This document shows positions 5,990-11,769 of a stretch of DNA of 12,155 nucleotides, one piece after another. Under the pieces are notes generated by a model. It was given only the letters and a program-made list of their open reading frames with translations, searched no databases and was not told the DNA's origin. This stretch comes from Candidatus Nitrosopumilus sp. Lineage in GTDB: Archaea; Thermoproteota; Nitrososphaeria; Nitrososphaerales; Nitrosopumilaceae. The stretch is from assembly GCA_029860565.1 (NCBI GenBank), contig JAOUAY010000028.1:1-12155 (forward strand), read 5' to 3'. Numbering within the stretch: position 1 is the first letter of the stretch; each line of letters starts with the position of its first letter. The position numbers and the translations under genes were made by a program.

Positions 5990-6699
5990 TGCGGGAATAA
6001 TTTTTCTTTTGTATCTGAATTTTCTACTCTAATTGCTTTTGTTGGACACGTTTCTGCCGCATTCATTATTTTGTTAACTCCTGCTCCTTTTTGATTAATC
6101 ACTGATGACTTGGGATTTGATCTACTTTTTTTATTAATTTCAAAAACATCTGGAGCTATGATTTCACAACTACAGCAACCAATACACAAACTTTTGTCTA
6201 CGTCCACAAAAAGATTTGGTTGTTTTTCGGGCTCTTTTGCTTTTTCATATTCTCCATTTCTTCCGTCTGGACGAATACGTGCGTTATAATCTTCCCAAAA
6301 TTTCCTCTCATACTCTTTCCAAAAAGTAGGATCTCCCTCTTCAAATTCACGAGTATATTTTCCCCAATCTTGTTCTGGGATCCTTCCATCATCTGGTGCT
6401 CCCCATTGCGGTTTTCTTTTAAAATTACTTTTCGGTTTGGTTTTAGTTGTCTCTTGATAAGACGAATTGTTTTTTTGATTGTGATTTTTTTTAAGATATG
6501 TGTATGCTTCTGTAATCTTCTTGAATTCTCCATCTTCTTTTTTATCTTGGTTTTTATCTGGATGTACTTCTAGTGCCAGCTTTCTATAGGCTGCCTTGAT
6601 TTCTTCTTGAGATGAATCTTGGTTCACATTCAATACTTTGATTGCTTGATATGTGTTCACTAGCGATAATGATTTGTCATATGTTAAAAATAGTTGCAT
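5986..6699 (-). CDS. DnaJ-ferredoxin fusion protein (DnaJ-Fer)
   Basis: The N-terminal J domain covers residues 16-70 with the DnaK-stimulating HPD at 46-48 inside KLALEVHPDKNQ and the helix IV region FKKITEAYTYLKK. There is no Gly/Phe region and no zinc finger. A charged, tryptophan-rich linker follows (about 72-160, with QWGAPDDGR, DWGKYTREFEE and FWKEYERKFWEDY). Residues 163-228 are a ferredoxin domain with cysteines C172-x2-C175-x2-C178 and C218-Pro, enough for one [4Fe-4S] or [3Fe-4S] cluster; C176 is an extra cysteine. This fusion is known in Thaumarchaeota and in plants and green algae, where it is chloroplast-targeted, and has been explained by transfer to the archaea. It likely recruits DnaK to redox-sensitive or Fe-S clients; that is inference. 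A GTG at 6660 would give a 224-residue product starting directly at the J domain, so the start is uncertain. It is the last gene of a four-gene unit. Confidence 0.92.
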   Translation of the reverse strand: MQLFLTYDKSLSLVNTYQAIKVLNVNQDSSQEEIKAAYRKLALEVHPDKNQDKKEDGEFKKITEAYTYLKKNHNQKNNSSYQETTKTKPKSNFKRKPQWGAPDDGRIPEQDWGKYTREFEEGDPTFWKEYERKFWEDYNARIRPDGRNGEYEKAKEPEKQPNLFVDVDKSLCIGCCSCEIIAPDVFEINKKSRSNPKSSVINQKGAGVNKIMNAAETCPTKAIRVENSDTKEKLFPH

Positions 6700-6720
6700 A
6701 TAATTTTGAGTTTATTTGGT

Positions 6721-7083
6721 TTATTCTAATAATAATTCATCATTTGCTTTCCATGCAGGTTCAACAATGCACAAAAATCTAAAATTACTTTCCCCTGTAT
6801 TTTCAATGAATTGTTTAGAATCTGGTGGAACATATACTGAATCGTCTTTTTCTAGATGGTATATGACTTCATTAACATTTAGATTTCCATTCCCCTCTAA
6901 AATATAGTAAATTTCAGATGATCTTATTTTATGAAGTTTAGATTTTTTTCCAGGTTCTAGTGTAAATTGTGCTAAACTGTAATTGATTCCATTTAGCGTA
7001 TTGTGAGGGTGAAAATACTGTTTAATTTCAGTTCCTTCATTTCCTTGAATTGAATCTATTTCAGAATTTTTACGTAATGACAT
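6721..7083 (-). CDS. Single-domain cupin, motif 2 histidine replaced
   Basis: A 120-residue cupin with one conserved beta barrel. Motif 1 is GKKSKLHKIRSSEIYYILEG (45-64), with H51 and E57 as metal-ligand candidates; the usual second histidine of HxH is I53. Motif 2 is VYVPPDSKQFIENTG (83-97), where glutamine Q91 stands at the position of the usual histidine. Only two of four normal metal ligands remain, so the protein may bind metal weakly, use other ligands, or act as a sugar- or small-molecule-binding protein. Closest general resemblance is to the Cupin_2 / phosphomannose isomerase-like group. It starts five bases after the stop of the upstream cupin gene and ends 21 bases before DnaJ-Fer, so a common transcript is very likely. 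No substrate can be named. Confidence 0.85.
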   Translation of the reverse strand: MSLRKNSEIDSIQGNEGTEIKQYFHPHNTLNGINYSLAQFTLEPGKKSKLHKIRSSEIYYILEGNGNLNVNEVIYHLEKDDSVYVPPDSKQFIENTGESNFRFLCIVEPAWKANDELLLE

Positions 7084-7088
7084 TTTAT

Positions 7089-7544
7089 CTAAATGATTTC
7101 TGAAACTTTAGTTTTGAAATCTGACTCATACCATTCTGTTTTGTATATTGAATTTTTTTTTGGTAAAATGTTGATTGCAATATGAGAAAATTCTTTTTTC
7201 TTATCAATTGAACCGTGGGTGTGAAGTGTTTTTGCTGGAATGTGTACAATATCTCCTTCATTGAGGTTTATTTTTTCCATTTTTTTAATCTTAAAGTTAG
7301 CTTTGTTTGTGCCATATTTTTTAAAAATCTCTAGACTTCCTTTCCCTTTTACTCCAATCAATACTTGATTTCCATTATGTTGGTGAAGTTTTGTCCTTGA
7401 TCCTTTTTCAAAATGAACATGATAGATGTCTTGCTCTTTGGATTTTATCTTATCTGATAACACCTTCATCCAAGTTTTACTTGTAAACCAGTCTGGATTT
7501 ATGTTTCTTTTATCGTTTGTACCGTGAATGTTTGATTTTTTCAT
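7089..7544 (-). CDS. Single-domain cupin with conserved metal site
   Basis: A 151-residue cupin. Motif 1 GSRTKLHQHNGNQVLIGVKG (48-67) contains the HxH pair H54 and H56, with Q60 at the usual glutamate position. Motif 2 is GDIVHIPAKTLHTHGS (97-112) with H108 as likely ligand. The core barrel is followed by an extra C-terminal part (FSHIAINILPKK, then a polar tail). Three histidines suggest a mononuclear metal centre, for instance Fe or Mn, and so a possible dioxygenase, isomerase or sensor role. The ATG at 7544 lies one base after the TGA of the SHOCT gene, pointing to translational coupling. It is only distantly similar to the next cupin, so recent duplication is unlikely. Reaction and substrate are unknown. 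Confidence 0.87.
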   Translation of the reverse strand: MKKSNIHGTNDKRNINPDWFTSKTWMKVLSDKIKSKEQDIYHVHFEKGSRTKLHQHNGNQVLIGVKGKGSLEIFKKYGTNKANFKIKKMEKINLNEGDIVHIPAKTLHTHGSIDKKKEFSHIAINILPKKNSIYKTEWYESDFKTKVSEII

Positions 7545-7545
7545 A

Positions 7546-7908
7546 TCATATTCTGTCCAAAATTTTCTTTTTCTTTGTTTGGAATTCTTTTTCAGTGATT
7601 ACTTCAGCCTTTCTTAATTTGCCTAGTTTTTTTAATATCTCCAAGTCATCATGGGCATCTGAGGTTACTTTCTTTGCAGTTGATATTCCTTCGTTGATTT
7701 TTTCTATTCCTCTTTTTTGCAATGCTTCTCCTTCCTTTTTTGCTTGATTACGTAGTTCTTTACTTGTTTTGGCAGCTTGTTTTGCAGTCATTGAGCCAAA
7801 TTCTACTGCCTCTTCTAATACTAAATCTGCTTTTTTGACTCCTTCTTGAATCGCCTTGTCTGCTTTTTTTAAAAATTTATCAATATATCCGCCTTTTTTA
7901 TCTTTCAT
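7546..7908 (-). CDS. SHOCT-domain protein with amphipathic helical N-terminus
   Basis: The 120-residue product is almost entirely helical. Residues 1-85 are rich in Lys, Ala and Glu with a heptad-like spacing (DKFLKKADKAIQEGVKKAD, SKELRNQAKKEGEALQKRG), suggesting a coiled coil or a membrane-surface amphipathic helix. Residues 88-119 are a SHOCT domain, recognised by DLEILKKLGKLRKAEVITEK and the following EFQTKKKKIL. SHOCT segments usually sit at protein ends and are thought to mediate oligomerisation or binding; no enzymatic role is known. It is the first gene of the unit with the two cupins and DnaJ-Fer, so it may act as scaffold for them, but this is a guess. An 11-base palindrome GAAATAATTTC at 7916-7926 lies just upstream. 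Confidence 0.83.
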   Translation of the reverse strand: MKDKKGGYIDKFLKKADKAIQEGVKKADLVLEEAVEFGSMTAKQAAKTSKELRNQAKKEGEALQKRGIEKINEGISTAKKVTSDAHDDLEILKKLGKLRKAEVITEKEFQTKKKKILDRI

Positions 7909-7957
7909 ACCTTATGAAATAATTTCAAATGTATTATTTCTTTCCTATCTGAATTGA

Positions 7958-7963
7958 TTTAAT
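7958..7963 (+). promoter_or_regulatory. TATA-like box of the 235-residue protein gene
   Basis: TTTAAT starts 33 bases before the TTG at 7991. It fits a near-leaderless transcript and supports this unusual start codon. Confidence 0.35.
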
Positions 7964-7990
7964 AGATGGAATCGTGTATTTTGTGTAGTC

Positions 7991-8698
7991 TTGGTAAAAA
8001 CTGCTCATGATGTAAAGACTGTTGTTTTAAGAAAAAACCTAGATGAAAATGATGCTATGGATATTATAGATCAAAAGAAAGTAACTCCATTCAAATCCTT
8101 ATTGTCTAGGCCCAAAAAAGAAGATGTTCATGTTCATTCTTTGAAATTATACTATGAATGCATACTCATGGTTTCTGGAAAATATATTGCAGATTATTTC
8201 CGAAAAGCAACCCATTCTATCTCTGTTGATTCAAACGTTAGTGAAATTTCTTTAGGGGATGGCGTTTTCCCTGTACGTTCAAAATCTGGAATTCAAAAGG
8301 CATTTGTTGGTAAAAGGGGAAAAAACAAGATTGATTTAAAATTAGAAGAACATGTATTTGTTGAAGAAGAAGATGAATTGATATTTGATCATCATGGGCG
8401 AGATATAAAATTCCCTTTTAAAATTAATTCAAAAACTGTTGAAAATTATCCTAAACGACTATTGGAGCAAAATGAATCCAACGTAAAAAGACCAGAAATG
8501 ACTCATGATGCTGCAATTTCCAAACTTCAATTGCAATTAAAAAAACCTATGGAGGAAGATGTTAGAGAACTTAATGATGAATTTGTTTTAAGGGAAATAA
8601 CGGAAGTCTATGTTCCTATATTTGAGGCTCGATTAATTGGTCCAAAAAAGAAAGTTGGTATAATTCGTATTGATGCAGTTAGGAAAAAAATCCTATAA
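7991..8698 (+). CDS. Conserved-looking protein of unknown function, 235 residues
   Basis: The gene begins with TTG (MVKTAHDVKTVVLRKN). No signal peptide or membrane segment is visible, so it is probably cytoplasmic. The middle region (about 45-145) looks like a compact alpha/beta domain: SLKLYYECILMVSGKYIADY (50-69), then strands SISVDSNVSEISLGDGVFPV and a turn DHHGRDIKFPFKI. The C-terminal part (165-235) is helical then beta-rich and ends with a basic segment GPKKKVGIIRIDAVRKKIL. The high Lys/Arg content could suit nucleic acid binding, but there is no diagnostic motif. I do not recognise a family. The upstream gene is divergent, with an 82-base shared promoter region. Downstream, the stop overlaps the stop of the convergent TPR gene by six bases. 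Confidence 0.8.
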   Translation: MVKTAHDVKTVVLRKNLDENDAMDIIDQKKVTPFKSLLSRPKKEDVHVHSLKLYYECILMVSGKYIADYFRKATHSISVDSNVSEISLGDGVFPVRSKSGIQKAFVGKRGKNKIDLKLEEHVFVEEEDELIFDHHGRDIKFPFKINSKTVENYPKRLLEQNESNVKRPEMTHDAAISKLQLQLKKPMEEDVRELNDEFVLREITEVYVPIFEARLIGPKKKVGIIRIDAVRKKIL

Positions 8699-9514
8699 TT
8701 TTACCAATTTTCTAAATTGATCATTGTTATGTAATTTTTCAAAGATTGGTTCTTCTTTTGCCCACGAACGAATAATTTTGGGACTTTTTGATACTGCTCG
8801 TTTTAACAATTCCAGTGATTCTGGATACATTCCCAACTCTGCCTTACTTCTAGATTTTGCATAAATGATATTCACATTGTCTTTGTGTTTTGATAAAATT
8901 TGATCAAAAATTTCTATTGCCTTTCCATGCTTTCCCAATTCTGCCAATTCTATTCCTATGTGAAAAAATGCATCCATGTGACTTGGATTACTCTTGTGTA
9001 CTCTATCAAAACAATTCAAAGATTCCTCATGTTTTTTCATTTTACCTAAAATAATTCCTTTGTAAAATAATGCATTTGGTTTTCTTGGTTCTATGGTTAT
9101 GGCTTTATCTAAAACTTGGATTGCCTCTTCTCTCTCTTGTAGTTTGTCAAGCAATACTCCTTTGTTAAAATACGATGCTGCATTTTTTGGATCTGCTTCT
9201 ATTGCTTTGTCATAACATTCTGCTGCTGCCTGGATGTTTCCATTTTCTGCCATTGCAATTCCTTTGTTGTTAAATGCTTGAGAGTCTTTTGGATTGATCT
9301 CTAATAATATATCAAAACACGTAATTGCATCACTATATTTTTTTATTTGATTTAATGCAAGACCTTTGTTAAACAACGCTGAGGTATTTTTGGAATCTTG
9401 TTTTAGAACTTTATTGAATAATGATATAGCTCCTTTTGGTTGATTCTTCTCCCTTAGAGACATTGCACTGTACATTAAATCATCTGCATTCTCTTTTGAT
9501 CCAAATAATCCCAT
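8693..9514 (-). CDS. Seven-repeat TPR protein
   Basis: The product is made of seven consecutive 34-residue tetratricopeptide repeats, from about residue 12 to 249, each showing the W/L-G-Y-A-F-A-P type pattern (for example ALFNKGLALNQIKKYSDAIT and SYFNKGVLLDKLQEREEAIQ). After the last repeat comes the capping sequence SWAKEEPIFEKLHNNDQFRK, similar to the end found in many TPR proteins. It should form a right-handed superhelix binding peptide ligands in the cytoplasm; no catalytic domain is attached and partners are unknown. I chose the ATG at 9514, giving MGLFGSKENADD and 273 residues; the TTG at 9523 would add three. GGGA lies a few bases upstream. A 36-residue gene precedes it by 37 bases and probably shares its transcript. 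The stop overlaps the convergent gene by six bases. Confidence 0.92.
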   Translation of the reverse strand: MGLFGSKENADDLMYSAMSLREKNQPKGAISLFNKVLKQDSKNTSALFNKGLALNQIKKYSDAITCFDILLEINPKDSQAFNNKGIAMAENGNIQAAAECYDKAIEADPKNAASYFNKGVLLDKLQEREEAIQVLDKAITIEPRKPNALFYKGIILGKMKKHEESLNCFDRVHKSNPSHMDAFFHIGIELAELGKHGKAIEIFDQILSKHKDNVNIIYAKSRSKAELGMYPESLELLKRAVSKSPKIIRSWAKEEPIFEKLHNNDQFRKLVKL

Positions 9515-9551
9515 AATTCCCAAAAAATAATGCTGCTAATGAAAGTTTGGC

Positions 9552-9662
9552 TTATCTTAATGACTTGAATTTTTTGATGGCTTCTTTTGCCATGTTTTCT
9601 TGCTCTTCAGCAGATGTGTCTGTAGGATCATCTGTCGCATATGTCTCTTTTTCTTTTTGCAT
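9552..9662 (-). CDS. Candidate 36-residue small protein
   Basis: An ATG at 9662 opens a 36-codon frame ending in TAA at 9552-9554. The product is very charged: MQKEKETYATDDPTDTSA, then EEQENMAKEAIKKFKSLR. A disordered acidic N-terminus is followed by a helix with basic residues at the end. Support for reality: a clear TATA box (TTTTTATAAAAT) is placed so that TATAAA starts 25 bases before the ATG, the expected geometry for a leaderless archaeal gene, and a TPR gene follows in the same direction. Against it are the short length and the lack of a recognised family. If it is not translated, the same region is the leader of the TPR mRNA. Confidence 0.55.
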   Translation of the reverse strand: MQKEKETYATDDPTDTSAEEQENMAKEAIKKFKSLR

Positions 9663-9679
9663 AATTTTTAAGATAATTC

Positions 9680-9691
9680 ATTTTATAAAAA
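9680..9691 (-). promoter_or_regulatory. TATA box of the small protein-TPR unit
   Basis: On the minus strand the sequence is TTTTTATAAAAT, one of the best TATA boxes here, with TATAAA 25 bases before the ATG at 9662. The divergent gene at 9738 shares this intergenic region. Confidence 0.55.
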
Positions 9692-9737
9692 TTTGAAATT
9701 GTAAGATAGGCTTAATTTGAATTAGATCTGATTTTGT

Positions 9738-10094
9738 TTGTTGTCTGATTTTACAATCAAATATCTTGCTGATAAGGTTCATATTCATAGGTGGCCTCAT
9801 GATACGCCCATTTGGAATGATTCTATAAAAAAACAGTTAGATGAATCGATAAATAAAAACCCCCAAAAAAAACAAATTATAGTTGGAGAGACCTCTATCC
9901 AAATTGAAAACATTGCTTTTAATTCACTTAAAAAAATTGGAATTTCAGTTCCTTTTTTCAAAGATGAATGTACAATGATTTTGGAGGCTCAATTTGGAGA
10001 ACTCTTTGCTCATATTCATATAACAACAAAATCTGAGAATTTTCTTGAAATTTTTAACCAGTTAATTTTTTGGAGAGATGCCCTCTCTAAATGA
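9738..10094 (+). CDS. Small protein of unknown function, 118 residues
   Basis: Two TTG codons in a row (9738 and 9741) are possible starts, giving MLSDFTIKYLADK or MSDFTIKYLADK. The protein has no signal peptide or membrane helix. Visible features are a histidine-containing N-terminus (VHIHRWPHDTPIW, 14-26), a helix (27-45), a strand pair (KQIIVGETSIQIENIAF), and a second H-x-H, AHIHITTKS (91-99), before a C-terminal helix ending FWRDALSK. The two HxH groups could be metal ligands, but no known site is matched. I recognise no family. A terminator-like hairpin starts one base before its TGA stop codon and overlaps the end of the convergent aminotransferase gene. Confidence 0.72.
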   Translation: MLSDFTIKYLADKVHIHRWPHDTPIWNDSIKKQLDESINKNPQKKQIIVGETSIQIENIAFNSLKKIGISVPFFKDECTMILEAQFGELFAHIHITTKSENFLEIFNQLIFWRDALSK

Positions 10095-10134
10095 TTTTAA
10101 AAGATCAAACACCCATTGCTAAAATCATTTTTTT
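10091..10134 (+). terminator. Terminator-like hairpin with T run
   Basis: ATGATTTTA (10091-10099) and TAAAATCAT (10120-10128) are a perfect nine-base inverted repeat with a 20-base loop, followed by seven T (10128-10134). It includes the stop codon of the 118-residue gene and extends into the last codons of the convergent aminotransferase gene. Archaeal termination relies mainly on the T run, which is present on the plus strand only. Confidence 0.5.
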
Positions 10135-11403
10135 AATGTCTTGTTTTGTATGTGCGTTAGAAATTGCACCTAGTTTTCCAGGCAAGAAGAATATTCCGTC
10201 ATGCGCAATCATTTTGAAATGATGGTCATGTAATGCATTAACATCGCACATTGATGCTTGAGATGCATTTGTAACTTCTGTAATTCCATTTTTTAGAAAA
10301 TGAGTCATAAACAAAGAGCCTTTGCCTGTAACTATTACTTTTCCGTCAAATGATTTACTCAATTCTTTTCTGGTATAATCTCCTAAATCGTTAATCTTGA
10401 CATATGTTGAATTTTTATTTTTTAATTCTGATAGTGTTGCAAATCCTGAGGTCATTGAAGCTGGATTTGCAGAAAATGTACCCCCTCCAATATAACTTCG
10501 TTCTGATTTTTTCTTACCTCTGGTATCTGCATATTCCATAATCTCTTTTTTCCCACACATGACTCCTATTGCCATTCCGCCACCAACAATTTTCCCCAAA
10601 GTTACAATGTCTGGATCCAACTTCATTGTGGGGTACAGACATCCGTATCTAAATCTAAACCCTGTAACAATTTCATCTAAAATAAATAATGACTTATTTT
10701 TGTGAATAAACTCTTGAATTCCTCTTAGGTAATCTTGAGTAGCTGGTATGCATCCTGCTCCACCTAATACTGGTTCAATGATTACACCAGCTAAATCTTT
10801 TGCATGTTTTTTCAAAATTTCTAAAGAACCTTCAAGATCATTGTATGGGATTGAAATAATCTTTTCCTCATTTATCACTCCACTACTTTCTGATTCTGTA
10901 AATGGCCAGTTAACTGATTTGAGTAAATCTGAAGTGTACCCGTGCCATCCTCCATCAATCTTTGCAATAATTCTTCTTCCAGTTACAGAACGTGCTAATC
11001 TAACTGCATACATTGTAGCTTCAGTTCCTGATGTGACGTAGCGAATTTTTTCAGCTACTGGAACTGCTTTTGAAATTAACTCTGACAATTTTATTGTTTG
11101 TTCGTTTACTGTGCCATACATCCAACTCTTTTCAATTTGCTTTTTCAATGCTCCTTTGACATTTTTTGGGCCATGTCCTAATATCAAAGACCAATGCCCC
11201 ATCCAATAGTCTACGTACTTGTTGTCATCTACATCTATCAAATTTTTCCCATTAGATGTTTTTACCACAAATGGATATGGTTCATAATATCTAATGTTAT
11301 GACTTACGCCATTGACGTGAAGTTTCAGGGACTTTGCAAATATCTTTGCTGATGTCTTTGTTTTTATTCTATATTCTGTTTGATAATTCTTTTCCAAAAC
11401 CAA
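10105..11403 (-). CDS. hemL: Glutamate-1-semialdehyde aminotransferase-like PLP enzyme
   Basis: A 432-residue class III, fold type I aminotransferase. PLP-site landmarks are SGTEA at 125-129, GGWHG at 151-155, the cofactor aspartate D243 in ILDEIVTGFR (241-250), and the Schiff-base lysine K271 in TLGKIVGGG (268-276), with GTFSANP at 308-314. The general likeness is to glutamate-1-semialdehyde 2,1-aminomutase, which makes 5-aminolevulinate for haem and cobalamin in the C5 pathway. W153 is at a place where GSAM usually has Tyr or His-flanked aromatics, and the region 161-180 is shorter than in bacterial GSAM, so a related aminotransferase is possible; the gene symbol is tentative. No other haem genes are visible here. 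The location beside 16S rRNA agrees with the marine group I fosmid 4B7. The start is TTG at 11403, with a TTAAAA box 27-22 bases upstream. Confidence 0.85.
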   Translation of the reverse strand: MVLEKNYQTEYRIKTKTSAKIFAKSLKLHVNGVSHNIRYYEPYPFVVKTSNGKNLIDVDDNKYVDYWMGHWSLILGHGPKNVKGALKKQIEKSWMYGTVNEQTIKLSELISKAVPVAEKIRYVTSGTEATMYAVRLARSVTGRRIIAKIDGGWHGYTSDLLKSVNWPFTESESSGVINEEKIISIPYNDLEGSLEILKKHAKDLAGVIIEPVLGGAGCIPATQDYLRGIQEFIHKNKSLFILDEIVTGFRFRYGCLYPTMKLDPDIVTLGKIVGGGMAIGVMCGKKEIMEYADTRGKKKSERSYIGGGTFSANPASMTSGFATLSELKNKNSTYVKINDLGDYTRKELSKSFDGKVIVTGKGSLFMTHFLKNGITEVTNASQASMCDVNALHDHHFKMIAHDGIFFLPGKLGAISNAHTKQDIKKMILAMGV

Positions 11404-11424
11404 CTTTCAAAATAAGATCCACCA

Positions 11425-11430
11425 TTTTAA
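11425..11430 (-). promoter_or_regulatory. TATA-like box of the aminotransferase gene
   Basis: TTAAAA on the minus strand lies 27 to 22 bases upstream of the TTG start at 11403, supporting that start and leaderless transcription. Confidence 0.4.
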
Positions 11431-11541
11431 CTATTGAAAAATACTCTCATATCCATATCCGACCTTTTTTCAGAAAATGAGTTGAAAAAAACATGTAATT
11501 TTTTCAATTTTTTGACCGATCAGGCATAATTTCACGTATGG

Positions 11542-11550
11542 TTTATATGG
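11542..11550 (+). promoter_or_regulatory. Possible rRNA operon TATA box
   Basis: TTTATATGG is the best TATA-like sequence between the aminotransferase and 16S genes. Transcription would begin about 25 bases downstream, near 11570, giving a leader of about 200 bases. An inverted repeat GGCATAAT (11523-11530) / ATTATGCC (11614-11621) brackets this site. Confidence 0.45.
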
Positions 11551-11769
11551 ATTCTATATTCTTTGGCTTCTGCATACGTAACGCAATAGGCGGCGCTCGT
11601 GATGAAGTATGGTATTATGCCACTTTGTGATTCATGGGCCTCCAGTTACGCATACAAGAATGAGGATTTGATTGCAAGATCAATATCTGAAATGTGAAGA
11701 TTATGTGCATCCGTCAATTCCAATTAAAGTACAAATGTACTTCAATAATCAAAATACAAAATAATTCAG

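Larger units (their letters stand above)
11404..11769. other. Divergent promoter region and 16S rRNA leader
   Basis: About 366 bases without a convincing gene. The left part is AT-rich and should hold the aminotransferase promoter and the rRNA promoter. The part from about 11574 to 11660 is clearly richer in G and C and holds several short complementary segments, for instance GTATG (11607-11611) with CATAC (11651-11655). This suggests a folded rRNA leader. A small hairpin AAGTAC-AAAT-GTACTT lies at 11727-11742, shortly before the 16S start. The bulge-helix-bulge processing stem cannot be verified because its 3' partner lies outside the window. Confidence 0.6.

Noticed and set aside
6220..6573. 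117-codon frame opposite the DnaJ-ferredoxin gene
   Set aside because: Phe- and Ile-rich translation opposite a Lys/Glu-rich gene, a typical shadow.
10748..11041. 97-codon frame opposite the aminotransferase gene
   Set aside because: It lies fully within the conserved PLP enzyme on the other strand.
11538..11630. A 30-codon frame in the rRNA leader (MVYMDSIFFGFCIRN...)
   Set aside because: It covers the putative rRNA TATA box and start region, is short, and has no support beyond being open.
11599..11690. Possible C/D box sRNA in the rRNA leader (GTGATGA at 11599-11605)
   Set aside because: A C box is there, but no D box at the usual distance and no internal D'/C' pair; the first CTGA is about 85 bases away.
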